Below, piece after piece: positions 30,097 through 39,048 of a stretch of DNA of 64,000 nt (within the stretch, counting starts at the first letter, position 1; every line of letters starts with the position of its first letter). Origin of the DNA: Herbiconiux sp. A18JL235 (GTDB taxonomy: Bacteria; Actinomycetota; Actinomycetes; Actinomycetales; Microbacteriaceae). Both the position numbers and the translations under genes were made by a program. The notes below the pieces were generated by a model, which saw only the letters and a list, made by a program, of their open reading frames with translations, searched no databases and had not been told where the DNA came from. The stretch covers positions 3,534,001 to 3,598,000 of the forward strand of contig NZ_CP162511.1 in the NCBI RefSeq assembly GCF_040939305.1, read 5' to 3'.

Positions 30097-30128
30097 CGAA
30101 GGCCCGTCCCTCAGGGGGCGGGCCTTCG
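30097..30128. terminator. Bidirectional terminator hairpin
   Basis: Perfect 10-bp arms CGAAGGCCCG (30097-30106) and CGGGCCTTCG (30119-30128), 24 bases after the helicase stop codon and before the convergent YdeI-like gene stop. It can serve both. Confidence 0.85.
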
Positions 30129-30164
30129 TCGTCTCAGGATGCGCGGGGCCGCCGAGCCACCTGC

Positions 30165-30758
30165 TCAGTCGGCGCGGGGTGACTGAGGGTAGAAGGTCTC
30201 GCCGCGGGCGAGCATGTCGACGAATTTCGCGAGGTTGCGAGCTCGGGTCTCGGCACGCTTGGCGTTGTGGAGGCGGAAGAGGATGGCATAACGGTTCTGC
30301 CCGCTGAGGCCGGCGAACGCGGCGGCCGCGGCGGGCTCGGCGGCGAGCGCCGCAGCGAGGTCGTCGGGAACCTCGATCGACTTCTGTGAGGCGTACGCGG
30401 CATCCCACCGGCCGTCGGCCTTGGCCCTGTCGATCTCGCGGTGCCCGCCCTCCCGCATACGACCGGCCTCGATGAGGGCTGCGACCTTGTCGCGGTTGAC
30501 CTGCGACCAGAGGCTCTTCGCGCGCCTCGGGGTGAAGGTCTGGAGGAAGAAGTCGTCGTCGAGCGCGTTGCGGCGACCGTCGATCCACCCGTGGCACAGG
30601 GCGACGTCGAGCGCCTCGGCGTAGCTCACCGTGGCGTGCTCGCTGTTCTTCTTGGCGATGCGCAGGCGCACTCCCGAGACCGTCTCGGCGTGCTCTTCGA
30701 GCCAGCGTTCCCAGGCGGCGGCGTCGGTGAACTGCAGGTGGTCGTAGTCGTCGGGCAC
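30165..30758 (-). CDS. YdeI/OmpD-associated family protein
   Basis: 197 residues. The family hallmark VSYAEALDVALCHGWIDGRR near residues 44-63 and the FTPRRAKSLWSQVNRDKVAAL block near 75-95 are both present, followed by the helical YdeI-type C-terminus ending in FYPQSPRAD. In enterobacteria YdeI relates to peptide resistance, but most members are uncharacterised, so no function is assigned. The start is GTG 30758; no ribosome-binding site stands out. It is convergent with the RNA helicase gene. Confidence 0.85.
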   Translation of the reverse strand: MPDDYDHLQFTDAAAWERWLEEHAETVSGVRLRIAKKNSEHATVSYAEALDVALCHGWIDGRRNALDDDFFLQTFTPRRAKSLWSQVNRDKVAALIEAGRMREGGHREIDRAKADGRWDAAYASQKSIEVPDDLAAALAAEPAAAAAFAGLSGQNRYAILFRLHNAKRAETRARNLAKFVDMLARGETFYPQSPRAD

Positions 30759-30840
30759 GTGCTCGTCTCGTCTCGTCCCTCGTGTGCGTTCGGTCAGCTC
30801 GTGCCGGGTCTGCTCATGGCTGTCGTCGGGCCCGGCCTCA

Positions 30841-31380
30841 TCAGTGAAGCCGGCCCACCGAGGCCAGGGCGGCGCGGAGCAGGCCCCCGCGTCCGCCCTC
30901 CATCTCCTCCGAGACCGAGTCGGATGCCGCCTCCTGCGGTGTCATCCAGGTGAGCTCCAGAGCATCCTGCCGCGGCTCGCAGGTGCCGGTGACCGGAACC
31001 ACGTAGGCCAGCGAGACCGCGTGCTGGCGCTCGTCGTAGTACGGGGAGACGCCGGGAAGCGGGAAGTACTCGGCCACCTGGAACGGAACCGGGCTCGCCG
31101 GCAGCTGCGGGAAGGCCATCGGCCCGAGGTCTTTCTCGAGGTGGCGGAACAGTGCGTCGCGGAGCGTCTCGCCGTACATGACGCGACCGGAGACCAGGGT
31201 GCGGGCGATGGTGCCGCTCGCACCCACCCGAAGCAGAACGCCGACCTCGACCACCTGGCCGAGGCCGTCGACCCGAACCGGGACGGCCTCGACGTAGAGC
31301 AACGGCAGCCGCCGACGGATCTCGGCGAGCTCGCCGTCGCTCAGCCAGCCGGAGTTCGGATCGGGGGTTCGCACGGTCAT
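30841..31380 (-). CDS. NUDIX-like protein, DUF4916 family
   Basis: 179 residues. The sequence GWLSDGELAEIRRRLPLLYV, the RHLEKDLGPMAFPQLP block and QHAVSLAYVVPVTG match the DUF4916 group of NUDIX-fold proteins common in actinobacteria. The canonical Nudix box GxxxxxExxxxxxxREUxEExGU is not intact, so pyrophosphatase activity is doubtful. A TAAGAA hexamer lies six bases before the ATG at 31380. It is divergent from lhr. Confidence 0.8.
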   Translation of the reverse strand: MTVRTPDPNSGWLSDGELAEIRRRLPLLYVEAVPVRVDGLGQVVEVGVLLRVGASGTIARTLVSGRVMYGETLRDALFRHLEKDLGPMAFPQLPASPVPFQVAEYFPLPGVSPYYDERQHAVSLAYVVPVTGTCEPRQDALELTWMTPQEAASDSVSEEMEGGRGGLLRAALASVGRLH

Positions 31381-31511
31381 AGTCCATTCTTACCTGCTGC
31401 GAGCATCCTTCTCCGCGCGTGCCGCGGGGCTGTGGAGAACGTGTTGCCGAGGCCGACGCTGTGGACGGCGGCAGACGGGCGGATGTCGGGGGTCTGGGCG
31501 AAGATGAGGAC

Positions 31512-34500
31512 ATGAGCGACGTGCTCGACAGATTCTCCCCCGCGACCCGCGAGTGGTTCCTGGGTGCCTTCAGCGCGCCCACCTCCGCGCAGACCGGGGC
31601 GTGGGAGGCCGTGTCGGGCGGCGACCACGCGCTCGTGGTGGCGCCGACGGGTTCGGGCAAGACCCTCGCCGCGTTCCTCTGGGCCATCGACCGGCTCACC
31701 AGAACCATCGAGCCAGGGACCGCGCGCAAGACCTCGGTGCTGTACGTGTCACCTCTGAAGGCCCTTGCGGTCGACGTGGAGCGCAACCTGCGCTCGCCCC
31801 TGGTCGGAATCACCCAGACCGCGAAACGCCTCGGCACGGAGCCCCCGGTCGTCACCGTGGGGGTGCGGTCGGGAGACACACCCGCACCCGAGCGCAGGTC
31901 GATGTCGAAGAACCCGCCCGACATCCTCATCACCACTCCCGAGTCGCTCTTCCTCATGCTCACCTCGGCCGCCCGGGAGTCGCTCAGCGAGGTGACGACG
32001 GTCATCGTCGACGAAGTGCACGCCGTCGCCGCCACGAAACGGGGCGCCCATCTCGCGGTCAGCCTCGACCGTCTCGACACCCTGCTGCCGAAACCCGCCC
32101 AGCGCATCGGGCTCTCGGCCACCGTGCGGCCCCGCGAGGAGGTCGCGCGGTTCCTCGCGGGTGGCCGGTCGGTGTCGATCGTCGCTCCCCCGTCGACCAA
32201 GAGGTTCGATCTGCGGGTCGTCGTTCCGGTCGAAGACATGGCTCAGATCCCCCCGAAAGAGCCGGGGCTCCGCGAGGGCTCGGCCGCGTCGTCGACGGCG
32301 CCGGAGCAGGGGTCGATCTGGCCGCACGTCGAAGAAGACATCGTCGACCGCATCCTGGAGCACCGCTCCTCCATCGTGTTCGCGAACTCCAGGCGGCTTG
32401 CCGAGCGCCTCACCGCGCGACTCAACGAGATCTACGCCGAGCGGATGGGGTGGGCGGGGCCCGACGGGGAGTCGCCCGAGGTGGTGGTACTGCCGGTGCG
32501 GCGGGAGGATGCGGCGGGGTCGTCGGAGGGGCCGGGTTCATCGAGCGGGTCGGGTGTGGTCGCGATCTCGGCGGCGCAAGGCGGCCGCGCGGTCTCCGCG
32601 AATCGCGCCGCCCCTCCGAGCCGGTCCGCGCCGGCGCAGGTGATGGGCGGGTCGGGACAGACCAGCGGTGCCGGCCAGTTCTCCGCCGACGGCGACGACG
32701 GCCCGATCCTTGCGCGAGCCCACCACGGCTCGGTGAGCAAGGAGCAGCGGGCCGTCATCGAGGACGACCTGAAGACCGGCAGGCTCCGCTGCGTCGTGGC
32801 GACGTCGAGCCTCGAGCTCGGCATCGACATGGGCGCCGTCGACCTCGTCATCCAGGTCGAGGCGCCTCCCTCGGTGGCGAGCGGCCTGCAGCGGGTCGGT
32901 CGCGCGGGCCACCAGGTCGGCGAGGTGTCGAAGGGGCTGCTCTACCCGAAGCACCGGGCCGACCTCGTGCACTCGGCGGTCGTCTCCACCCGAATGACCG
33001 AGGGCCTCATCGAGACCATCGCCCTCCCCGCGAACCCCCTCGACATCCTCGCCCAGCAGACCGTGGCTGCCTGCGCTCTCGAACCGATCGACGTCGAGGA
33101 GTGGTTCGACGTCGTACGGCGCAGCGCATCCTTCGCCGCTCTACCGCGATCGGCTTTCGACGCCACCCTCGACCTGCTTTCAGGCCTCTATCCCTCCGAC
33201 GAGTTCGCCGAACTCCGGCCGCGACTGGTATGGGACAGGGATGCGGGAACGCTCACCGGCCGGCCCGGCGCCCAGCGGCTCGCTGTGACGAGCGGCGGCA
33301 CCATTCCCGACCGCGGGCTGTTCGGCGTGTTCATGGTCGGCGGCGAGCCGAAAGACGCCGACCCCGCCACCGGCTCGGCCCGGTCTGCTCCCGGCCGTAG
33401 GGTCGGCGAGCTCGACGAGGAGATGGTCTACGAATCGCGCGTGGGCGATGTGTTCGCGCTTGGCGCGACGAGCTGGCGTATCCAGGAGATCACCCACGAC
33501 CGGGTTCTCGTGCTTCCCGCCTTCGGGCAACCGGGGAGGCTGCCGTTCTGGCGCGGGGAGGGAATCGGCAGGCCGGCCGAGCTCGGCGCCGCCATCGGTG
33601 AGTTCACGCGCACGGTCGCCGCTGCCGACCCCGCCGAGGCGCGAGTGCTCACCGACAGAGCCGGGCTCGACGAGTGGGCCTCGGCGAACCTCATCACCTT
33701 CATCTCCGAGCAGCGCGAGGCCACCAGGCACGTGCCGAGCGACCGCACCCTCGTGGTGGAGCGCTTCCGCGACGAGCTCGGCGACTGGCGGGTGGTGCTG
33801 CATTCCCCGTTCGGCATGCAGGTGCACTCACCCTGGGCTCTCGCCATCAACGCGCGCATCCGTGAGCGCTTCGGCGTCGACGCCAACGCGGTCGCGAGCG
33901 ACGACGGCATCGTCGTGCGGCTTCCCGACACCGAGAGCGATCCGCCCTCGGCCGATCTCTTCCTGTTCGAGGCGCCCGAGCTCGAGCAGATCGTCACCGA
34001 CGAGGTGGGCGGTTCGGCCCTGTTCGCGTCGAGGTTCCGCGAGAACGCGGCGCGCGCGTTGCTGCTGCCGCGCCAGAATCCGGGCCGGCGGTCGCCCCTG
34101 TGGCAGCAGCGGCAGCGTTCGGCCCAGCTCCTCGAGGTGGCCCGCAAGTACCCCACCTTCCCGATCGTGCTCGAGACCGTGCGTGAATGCCTCCAGGACG
34201 TCTACGATCTGCCGTCGCTGCTTCGCATCGCCCGCGATCTCGAGGCAAGGCGCATCCGTGTCGTCGAGATCGAGACCGCCGAGGCGTCGCCGTTCGCGAA
34301 GTCGCTGCTCTTCGGCTACGTCGCCTCGTTCGTGTACGAGGGCGACTCGCCGCTCGCCGAACGGCGGGCCGCCGCACTCTCGCTCGACCCGAGCCTGCTC
34401 TCCGAGCTGCTCGGCCGCGCCGAGCTGAGGGAGCTGCTCGACCCCGGCGTCATCGACGACACGCAGCGCGAACTGCAGCGGCTCGCCCCCGACCGCCGCG

Positions 34501-36359
34501 CCCGCGATCTCGAGGGTGTCGCCGACCTGCTGCGCGTGCTGGGCCCGCTGTCGGCGGCCGAGGTGCGCGCCCGGTCGGTCGACGAGCTCGACGTCGGCGC
34601 GGCCCTCGACGGGCTGCTCGACGCCAAGCGCGCACTGCGCGTGAGCATCGCGGGCGAGGAGCGCTGGGCGGCGATCGAAGACGCCGGGCGACTGCGCGAC
34701 GCCCTGGGAGTTCCCGTGCCGTTCGGGGTGCCCGACGCCTTCATCGCCCCCGTCGAGCAGCCCGTGCTCGACCTGGTGAGCCGGTACGCCCGCACCCACG
34801 GCCCCTTCCTCGTCGGTGAGGTCGCGGCGAGGTACGGGCTCGGGGTCGCCGTGGTGACGGATGCGCTGCGGCGCCTCTCGGCCGACCGCCGCGTCGTCGA
34901 GGGGGAGTTCCGGCCGACCGGCCAGGCCGCCGACGCCGAACGGCTCGGTCAGGCCGGTGCCACGGAGTGGTGCGACGCCGAAGTGCTCCGCCGCCTGCGA
35001 AGCCGCTCGTTGGCGGCGTTGCGGCACGAGGTCGAACCCGTCGAGCCGACGACGCTCGGGCGGTTCCTGCCGGCCTGGCAGCACGTGGGCGGCTCGCTGC
35101 GCGGAGTCGACGGCGTGCTCACGGTGATCGAGCAGCTCGCCGGGGTGCCTGTTCCCGCGTCGGCGTGGGAGAACCTCGTGCTTCCGGCGCGCGTGCGCGA
35201 CTACTCCCCCGCGATGCTCGACGAGCTCACCGCCTCGGGCGAGGTGATGTGGTCGGGCCGGGGCAGCCTGCCGGGCAGCGACGGCTGGGTGGCGTTCCAC
35301 ACCCTCGACACCCTCCCGCTGTCGTCGGCTCCTCCCGATGAGTTCGACGAGACCCCGCTGCACCGGGCCGTGCTGCGGGTGCTCGGCCGGGGCGGCGCCT
35401 ACTTCTTCCGTCCACTGGCCGATGAGGTGGCCCGGGTGCTGGCCGAGGAGGCCGTGGGGGCCGAGCAGACCGACCCCGTGCATCCGTCGGGCGACGCCGA
35501 GATCGTCACCGCCATCTGGGACTTGGTGTGGGCGGGGCGCGTGACCAACGACACCGTCGCACCGCTGCGCACGCTCACCGGTTCGGGCAAGGCCTCGCAC
35601 AGCACGAAGCGCTCTGCACCACGCTCGCGCATGTACCGGGGGCGCGCCATCACCCGCGCGTCGATGCAGACGAGGGTGGGGCCGCCGACGGCGGGCGGGC
35701 GGTGGTCGCTCCTGCCCGAGCCGAACGACGACGCGACGCTGCGCGCACACGCGACGGCCGAGATGCTGCTCGACCGCTACGGCGTCGTCACCCGCGGGTC
35801 GGTCGTGAGCGAGCGCGTGCCGGGTGGCTTCGCGCTGATGTACCGAGTTCTCAGCCGCTTCGAGGAGAGCGGCCGGTGCCGTCGCGGGTACTTCGTCGAG
35901 ACCCTGGGCGCCGCACAGTTCGCCACCGGAGGCACCGTCGACCGGCTCCGCGGGTTCGCCCCGGATGCACTCGGTCGCGACAGCGGGCGAGACCGGCCTC
36001 CCGTGGCACTCACCCTCGCCGCGACCGACCCGGCCAATCCCTATGGTGCGGCGCTCCCCTGGCCCGCGGTCGAAGGGCACAAGCCCGGCCGCAAGGCCGG
36101 CGCCCTCGTCGCGCTCGTCGACGGAGCGCTCGTGCTCTACCTCGAGCGGGGCGGCAAGAGTGCACTAGCCTTCGGCGACGACGCCGAGGCACTGCGCCTC
36201 GCCGCCGACTCCGTGGCCGCCGCGGTCACCGGCGGGCGGGTCGACAAGCTCGCCGTCGAGCGCGTGAACGGCGACTTCGTGCTCGGCACCGCGGTCGGCG
36301 GCGCCCTCGAGGCTGCCGGGTTCACGGGCACCCCGAGAGGATTGAGGCTCCGTGCCTGA
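31512..36359 (+). CDS. lhr: Large ATP-dependent helicase Lhr
   Basis: 3'-to-5' DNA helicase of the Lhr type, implicated in DNA repair in mycobacteria. 1615 residues, slightly longer than mycobacterial Lhr. RecA domain 1 has Walker A APTGSGKT at residues 44-51 and the DEVH box near 167-170; domain 2 has HHGSVSKEQR and QRVGRAGH near 405-465. A Gly/Ser/Ala-rich insertion at about residues 335-400 separates the two and accounts for the extra length. Winged-helix and Lhr-core domains follow. The ATG at 31512 has GAGGA upstream. The nei-type gene overlaps its end by eight bases. Confidence 0.95.
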   Translation: MSDVLDRFSPATREWFLGAFSAPTSAQTGAWEAVSGGDHALVVAPTGSGKTLAAFLWAIDRLTRTIEPGTARKTSVLYVSPLKALAVDVERNLRSPLVGITQTAKRLGTEPPVVTVGVRSGDTPAPERRSMSKNPPDILITTPESLFLMLTSAARESLSEVTTVIVDEVHAVAATKRGAHLAVSLDRLDTLLPKPAQRIGLSATVRPREEVARFLAGGRSVSIVAPPSTKRFDLRVVVPVEDMAQIPPKEPGLREGSAASSTAPEQGSIWPHVEEDIVDRILEHRSSIVFANSRRLAERLTARLNEIYAERMGWAGPDGESPEVVVLPVRREDAAGSSEGPGSSSGSGVVAISAAQGGRAVSANRAAPPSRSAPAQVMGGSGQTSGAGQFSADGDDGPILARAHHGSVSKEQRAVIEDDLKTGRLRCVVATSSLELGIDMGAVDLVIQVEAPPSVASGLQRVGRAGHQVGEVSKGLLYPKHRADLVHSAVVSTRMTEGLIETIALPANPLDILAQQTVAACALEPIDVEEWFDVVRRSASFAALPRSAFDATLDLLSGLYPSDEFAELRPRLVWDRDAGTLTGRPGAQRLAVTSGGTIPDRGLFGVFMVGGEPKDADPATGSARSAPGRRVGELDEEMVYESRVGDVFALGATSWRIQEITHDRVLVLPAFGQPGRLPFWRGEGIGRPAELGAAIGEFTRTVAAADPAEARVLTDRAGLDEWASANLITFISEQREATRHVPSDRTLVVERFRDELGDWRVVLHSPFGMQVHSPWALAINARIRERFGVDANAVASDDGIVVRLPDTESDPPSADLFLFEAPELEQIVTDEVGGSALFASRFRENAARALLLPRQNPGRRSPLWQQRQRSAQLLEVARKYPTFPIVLETVRECLQDVYDLPSLLRIARDLEARRIRVVEIETAEASPFAKSLLFGYVASFVYEGDSPLAERRAAALSLDPSLLSELLGRAELRELLDPGVIDDTQRELQRLAPDRRARDLEGVADLLRVLGPLSAAEVRARSVDELDVGAALDGLLDAKRALRVSIAGEERWAAIEDAGRLRDALGVPVPFGVPDAFIAPVEQPVLDLVSRYARTHGPFLVGEVAARYGLGVAVVTDALRRLSADRRVVEGEFRPTGQAADAERLGQAGATEWCDAEVLRRLRSRSLAALRHEVEPVEPTTLGRFLPAWQHVGGSLRGVDGVLTVIEQLAGVPVPASAWENLVLPARVRDYSPAMLDELTASGEVMWSGRGSLPGSDGWVAFHTLDTLPLSSAPPDEFDETPLHRAVLRVLGRGGAYFFRPLADEVARVLAEEAVGAEQTDPVHPSGDAEIVTAIWDLVWAGRVTNDTVAPLRTLTGSGKASHSTKRSAPRSRMYRGRAITRASMQTRVGPPTAGGRWSLLPEPNDDATLRAHATAEMLLDRYGVVTRGSVVSERVPGGFALMYRVLSRFEESGRCRRGYFVETLGAAQFATGGTVDRLRGFAPDALGRDSGRDRPPVALTLAATDPANPYGAALPWPAVEGHKPGRKAGALVALVDGALVLYLERGGKSALAFGDDAEALRLAADSVAAAVTGGRVDKLAVERVNGDFVLGTAVGGALEAAGFTGTPRGLRLRA

Positions 36360-37140
36360 GGGCGACACCGTCTACCGCACGGCCGTGCACCTGAATGCAG
36401 CGCTGGCCGGCCGCGTTCTCACCGTGTGCGATCTGCGGGTGCCGAAGTACGCATCCGTCGACCTGAGCGGGGAGACCGTCGACGAGGTGGTGTCGATGGG
36501 GAAGCATCTGCTCACGCGAGTGGGCGGGTACAGCATCCACAGCCACCTCAAGATGGAGGGGTCGTGGCACGTGTACCGGCACGGCACGAGGTGGCGACGC
36601 CCGGCCTTCCAGGCGCGGGCCGTGCTCGAGAACGCCGAGTGGGTGACCGTGGGGTTCGACCTCGGAACGCTCGAGGTGGTGGAGCGCGACCGGGAGGACG
36701 AGGTCGTGGGGTACCTCGGGCCCGACCTGCTCGGCCCCGGCTGGGACGCCTCGTCGGTGACCGAGGCCGCACGGCGGCTGGGTGAAGACGGGGAGCGCGA
36801 GATCGACGTGGCGCTGCTCGACCAGCGCAATCTCGCCGGGCTCGGCAACGTGTTCGTGAACGAGCTGTGCTTCCTGCGCGGGCTGCTGCCGCAGCGCCCC
36901 GTGGCGGAGTCGGGAGACCTGGCGTCGATCGTCGAGCTCGGGCACCGGCTCATCACCGCGAACCGCGATCGGGTGGAGCGCACCACGACGGGCGACACCC
37001 GGCCGGGGCGGCAGACCTGGGTGTACGGGCGCGAGGGGCGGCCGTGCCTGCGGTGCGGAACGCGCATCCGTCGTGGGGCGCTCGGGGCGAACGAGCTGTC
37101 GGAGCGGGTGACGTACTGGTGCCCGCGGTGCCAGACGTAG
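36352..37140 (+). CDS. DNA glycosylase/AP lyase, Nei (Fpg) family
   Basis: Removes oxidised bases from DNA and cleaves the abasic site. The product, 262 residues, begins (M)PEGDTVYR, giving the catalytic N-terminal proline and the glutamate at position 3. A helix-two-turn-helix region (LLDQRNLAGLGNVFVNELCF) is near residue 160, and the C-terminal zinc finger has CLRCG...YWCPRCQ at about 235-260. The start GTG 36352 lies inside the 3' end of lhr, so the two repair genes are translationally coupled. Mycobacterial Nei2 (Rv3297) is likewise next to lhr (Rv3296), which supports the call. Confidence 0.93.
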   Translation: MPEGDTVYRTAVHLNAALAGRVLTVCDLRVPKYASVDLSGETVDEVVSMGKHLLTRVGGYSIHSHLKMEGSWHVYRHGTRWRRPAFQARAVLENAEWVTVGFDLGTLEVVERDREDEVVGYLGPDLLGPGWDASSVTEAARRLGEDGEREIDVALLDQRNLAGLGNVFVNELCFLRGLLPQRPVAESGDLASIVELGHRLITANRDRVERTTTGDTRPGRQTWVYGREGRPCLRCGTRIRRGALGANELSERVTYWCPRCQT

Positions 37141-37228
37141 GCGCGCGCGGCGCGTTCACGGGGTCGAGCGGCGCGAGGGGGGGTGCGACGCGTGGCGCGG
37201 GACGCAGCGGACCGGATGATCGGAGCGC

Positions 37229-37612
37229 TCAGGTCACCGGGTCGGCGTCGAGGGCGGCGAGCTGACGCTTCAGTGCGACCTGGCGGTAGGAGGTGTCGAC
37301 GAGCTCGGCGACGAAGGTCCAGTCGGTGACGGGGGTGATGTCGAGGGCGAGCCACCCCGAGGGGCCGAAGTAGGGCGGCACGAAGACGTCGTCGCGTTCG
37401 AGCAGGGCGGGGTGCTCCTCGGGATCGGGTTTGAAGACCACCGAACTCGGCCGGTGCATCGTCGCACCGGCGAACGCGAAGATCTTCTTGCCCGCTCGGA
37501 AGGTGGGGCGCCCCCACGACTCGACCTCGACGCACTCGGGGTAGCCCGCGCAGAGCTCGCGCAGGCGCCCGACCACGGGATCTGACTCGGCGAAGAGCTT
37601 CGGATGCTCCAT
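37229..37612 (-). CDS. MmcQ/YjbR family DNA-binding protein
   Basis: 127 residues of the YjbR fold: the motif EVESWGRPTFRAGKKIFAF at about residues 29-47, the FVPPYFGPSGWLALDI stretch near 78-93 and the helical end TSYRQVALKRQLAAL. The family resembles a double-wing DNA-binding fold, but in vivo role is unknown. A TAGTCT hexamer exactly six bases before the ATG at 37612 predicts a leaderless transcript. It is divergent from the esterase gene at 37726. Confidence 0.85.
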   Translation of the reverse strand: MEHPKLFAESDPVVGRLRELCAGYPECVEVESWGRPTFRAGKKIFAFAGATMHRPSSVVFKPDPEEHPALLERDDVFVPPYFGPSGWLALDITPVTDWTFVAELVDTSYRQVALKRQLAALDADPVT

Positions 37613-37618
37613 GCCGGG

Positions 37619-37624
37619 AGACTA
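37619..37624 (-). promoter_or_regulatory. -10 hexamer TAGTCT, leaderless start of 37229-37612
   Basis: On the minus strand TAGTCT is six bases from the ATG, so the transcript should begin at the start codon. The same hexamer and spacing occur before radA. Confidence 0.55.
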
Positions 37625-37713
37625 CCCGCCGCCCCGCCGCGCCACCAGGGTCTGCCTCCCGTGGGTCGGCCCGCGGGCACGCGCGACGGCCCGTGGGTGT
37701 CGGTGCCCGATGT

Positions 37714-37719
37714 TAGATT
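37714..37719 (+). promoter_or_regulatory. -10 hexamer TAGATT, leaderless start of 37726-38424
   Basis: TAGATT is followed by CGGCAC and then the ATG at 37726. No ribosome-binding site is present in this six-base interval. Confidence 0.55.
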
Positions 37720-37725
37720 CGGCAC

Positions 37726-38424
37726 ATGAACGCGAACGACGACCAGGTCACCATCGACGACGACGCCGTGGTCTGGTCGGTGGCGACGGAGGAGATCTCG
37801 GAGCGCCTCGCCGAGCAGCCCCTCGTCGTCGTGATGCACGGGCGGGGTTCGCACGAGAACGACCTCGCTCAGCTGTTCCCCTTCCTCCCTGCCGGCTGCG
37901 TGTACGCATCGCTGCGCGCACCGCTGTCGGGGGCCCCCTACGGGATGGGAGGCTTCACCTGGTTCACCGCGAGCGGTGCGCACGGGCCAGAACGCGCATC
38001 CGTCGACGACGCCGTCGCCGCTGTCATCGCGTGGCTCGGCCGCGCCGAAGGCCGCTTCGGGGCGCCACCCGCGATCGCCGCGCTCGGCTTCTCGCAGGGC
38101 GGCATGATGTCGGTCGAGCTGATGCGCGCCGCGCCCCACCGCTTGGCCGCCGCGGTCAATCTGTCGGGGGCGAGCGCTCACGGCCCCGTCGGAGGCGATG
38201 AGGTGCTTACCGAAAGGCGGCCGCCGCTGTTCTGGGGGCGCGATGCGGCCGATCCGATCATCGACGCGGCGGCGATCGCCCGCACCGAGGAGTTCGTGCC
38301 GGGGCACTTCGACGTGACCGCGCGCCTGTACCCGGGCATCGCCCACTCGATCTCACGGGAGGAGCTCGTCGAGGTGAGCGCCTTCCTCAGCGAGGCCTTG
38401 CGGCTCGACGGCTCGGTCGACTGA
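37726..38424 (+). CDS. Carboxylesterase/phospholipase-type alpha/beta hydrolase
   Basis: 232-residue serine hydrolase. The oxyanion-side motif VVVMHGRGSHENDL is at about residues 34-47, the nucleophile elbow GFSQGG (Ser near 123) is typical of the phospholipase/carboxylesterase family, an aspartate lies in FWGRDAADPII, and the catalytic histidine is in YPGIAHSIS near 206. No signal peptide, so cytoplasmic. The substrate is not deducible. A leaderless promoter precedes the ATG. The ybaK gene follows after 18 bases with its own ribosome-binding site. Confidence 0.88.
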   Translation: MNANDDQVTIDDDAVVWSVATEEISERLAEQPLVVVMHGRGSHENDLAQLFPFLPAGCVYASLRAPLSGAPYGMGGFTWFTASGAHGPERASVDDAVAAVIAWLGRAEGRFGAPPAIAALGFSQGGMMSVELMRAAPHRLAAAVNLSGASAHGPVGGDEVLTERRPPLFWGRDAADPIIDAAAIARTEEFVPGHFDVTARLYPGIAHSISREELVEVSAFLSEALRLDGSVD

Positions 38425-38442
38425 GGGCCGGGGTACGGAGCG

Positions 38443-38988
38443 ATGGCGAAGAAGAGTCAGGCGGGAGCGGCGCGGAGCGCGCGGGCCGGCCGCGGCGCCT
38501 CGGCCGGTGGCGGGCCGACCACGGCGGCCACCGTGGTGCTCGCGGCGGCGGGCGTGTCGTTCACGGCTCACACCTACGTGCACGACGACTCCGTCACCGA
38601 CTTCGGCGCCGAGGCGGTGCGCGAACTGGGGCTGCCCGCCGAGCGGGTGTTCAAGACGCTCATGGTCGAGACGGATGCGGGACTCGGGGTCGGCATCGTG
38701 CCCGTGAGCGACCAGCTCGACCTGAAGGCTCTCGCGGCCGAGCTGGGTGCGAAGAAGGCGGCGATGGCCGATCGGGCGCTCGCCGAGCGCAAGAGCGGGT
38801 ACGTGGTGGGGGGCATCAGTCCGATCGGGCAGAAGACGCCGGTCGCGACGGTGCTCGACGAGAGCGCGCTCGCGTTCGACACCATCCTCGTGTCGGGCGG
38901 GCGTCGCGGATTCGACGTCGAGCTCGCACCCGCCGAGCTGCTGCGCGTCGTGGGTGGCCGCGCCGCCCCCATCCGCCGCGCTCGCTAG
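38443..38988 (+). CDS. ybaK: YbaK-type Cys-tRNA(Pro) deacylase
   Basis: 181 residues. Residues 1-30 are an Ala/Gly/Arg-rich lead, then the YbaK/EbsC editing domain: VFKTLMVETDAG near 65-77 contains the catalytic lysine position, and AERKSGYVVGGISPIGQKTP near 109-128 is the family signature. It hydrolyses cysteine mis-charged onto tRNA-Pro. A GGAG site precedes the ATG. It is probably cotranscribed with the esterase gene upstream. Confidence 0.92.
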   Translation: MAKKSQAGAARSARAGRGASAGGGPTTAATVVLAAAGVSFTAHTYVHDDSVTDFGAEAVRELGLPAERVFKTLMVETDAGLGVGIVPVSDQLDLKALAAELGAKKAAMADRALAERKSGYVVGGISPIGQKTPVATVLDESALAFDTILVSGGRRGFDVELAPAELLRVVGGRAAPIRRAR

Positions 38989-39048
38989 GCGGGCCCAGGC
39001 GAACCCGGGCGGGCCATGCCCCCGGGGTCGACAGACCAGGGCCGGGCG

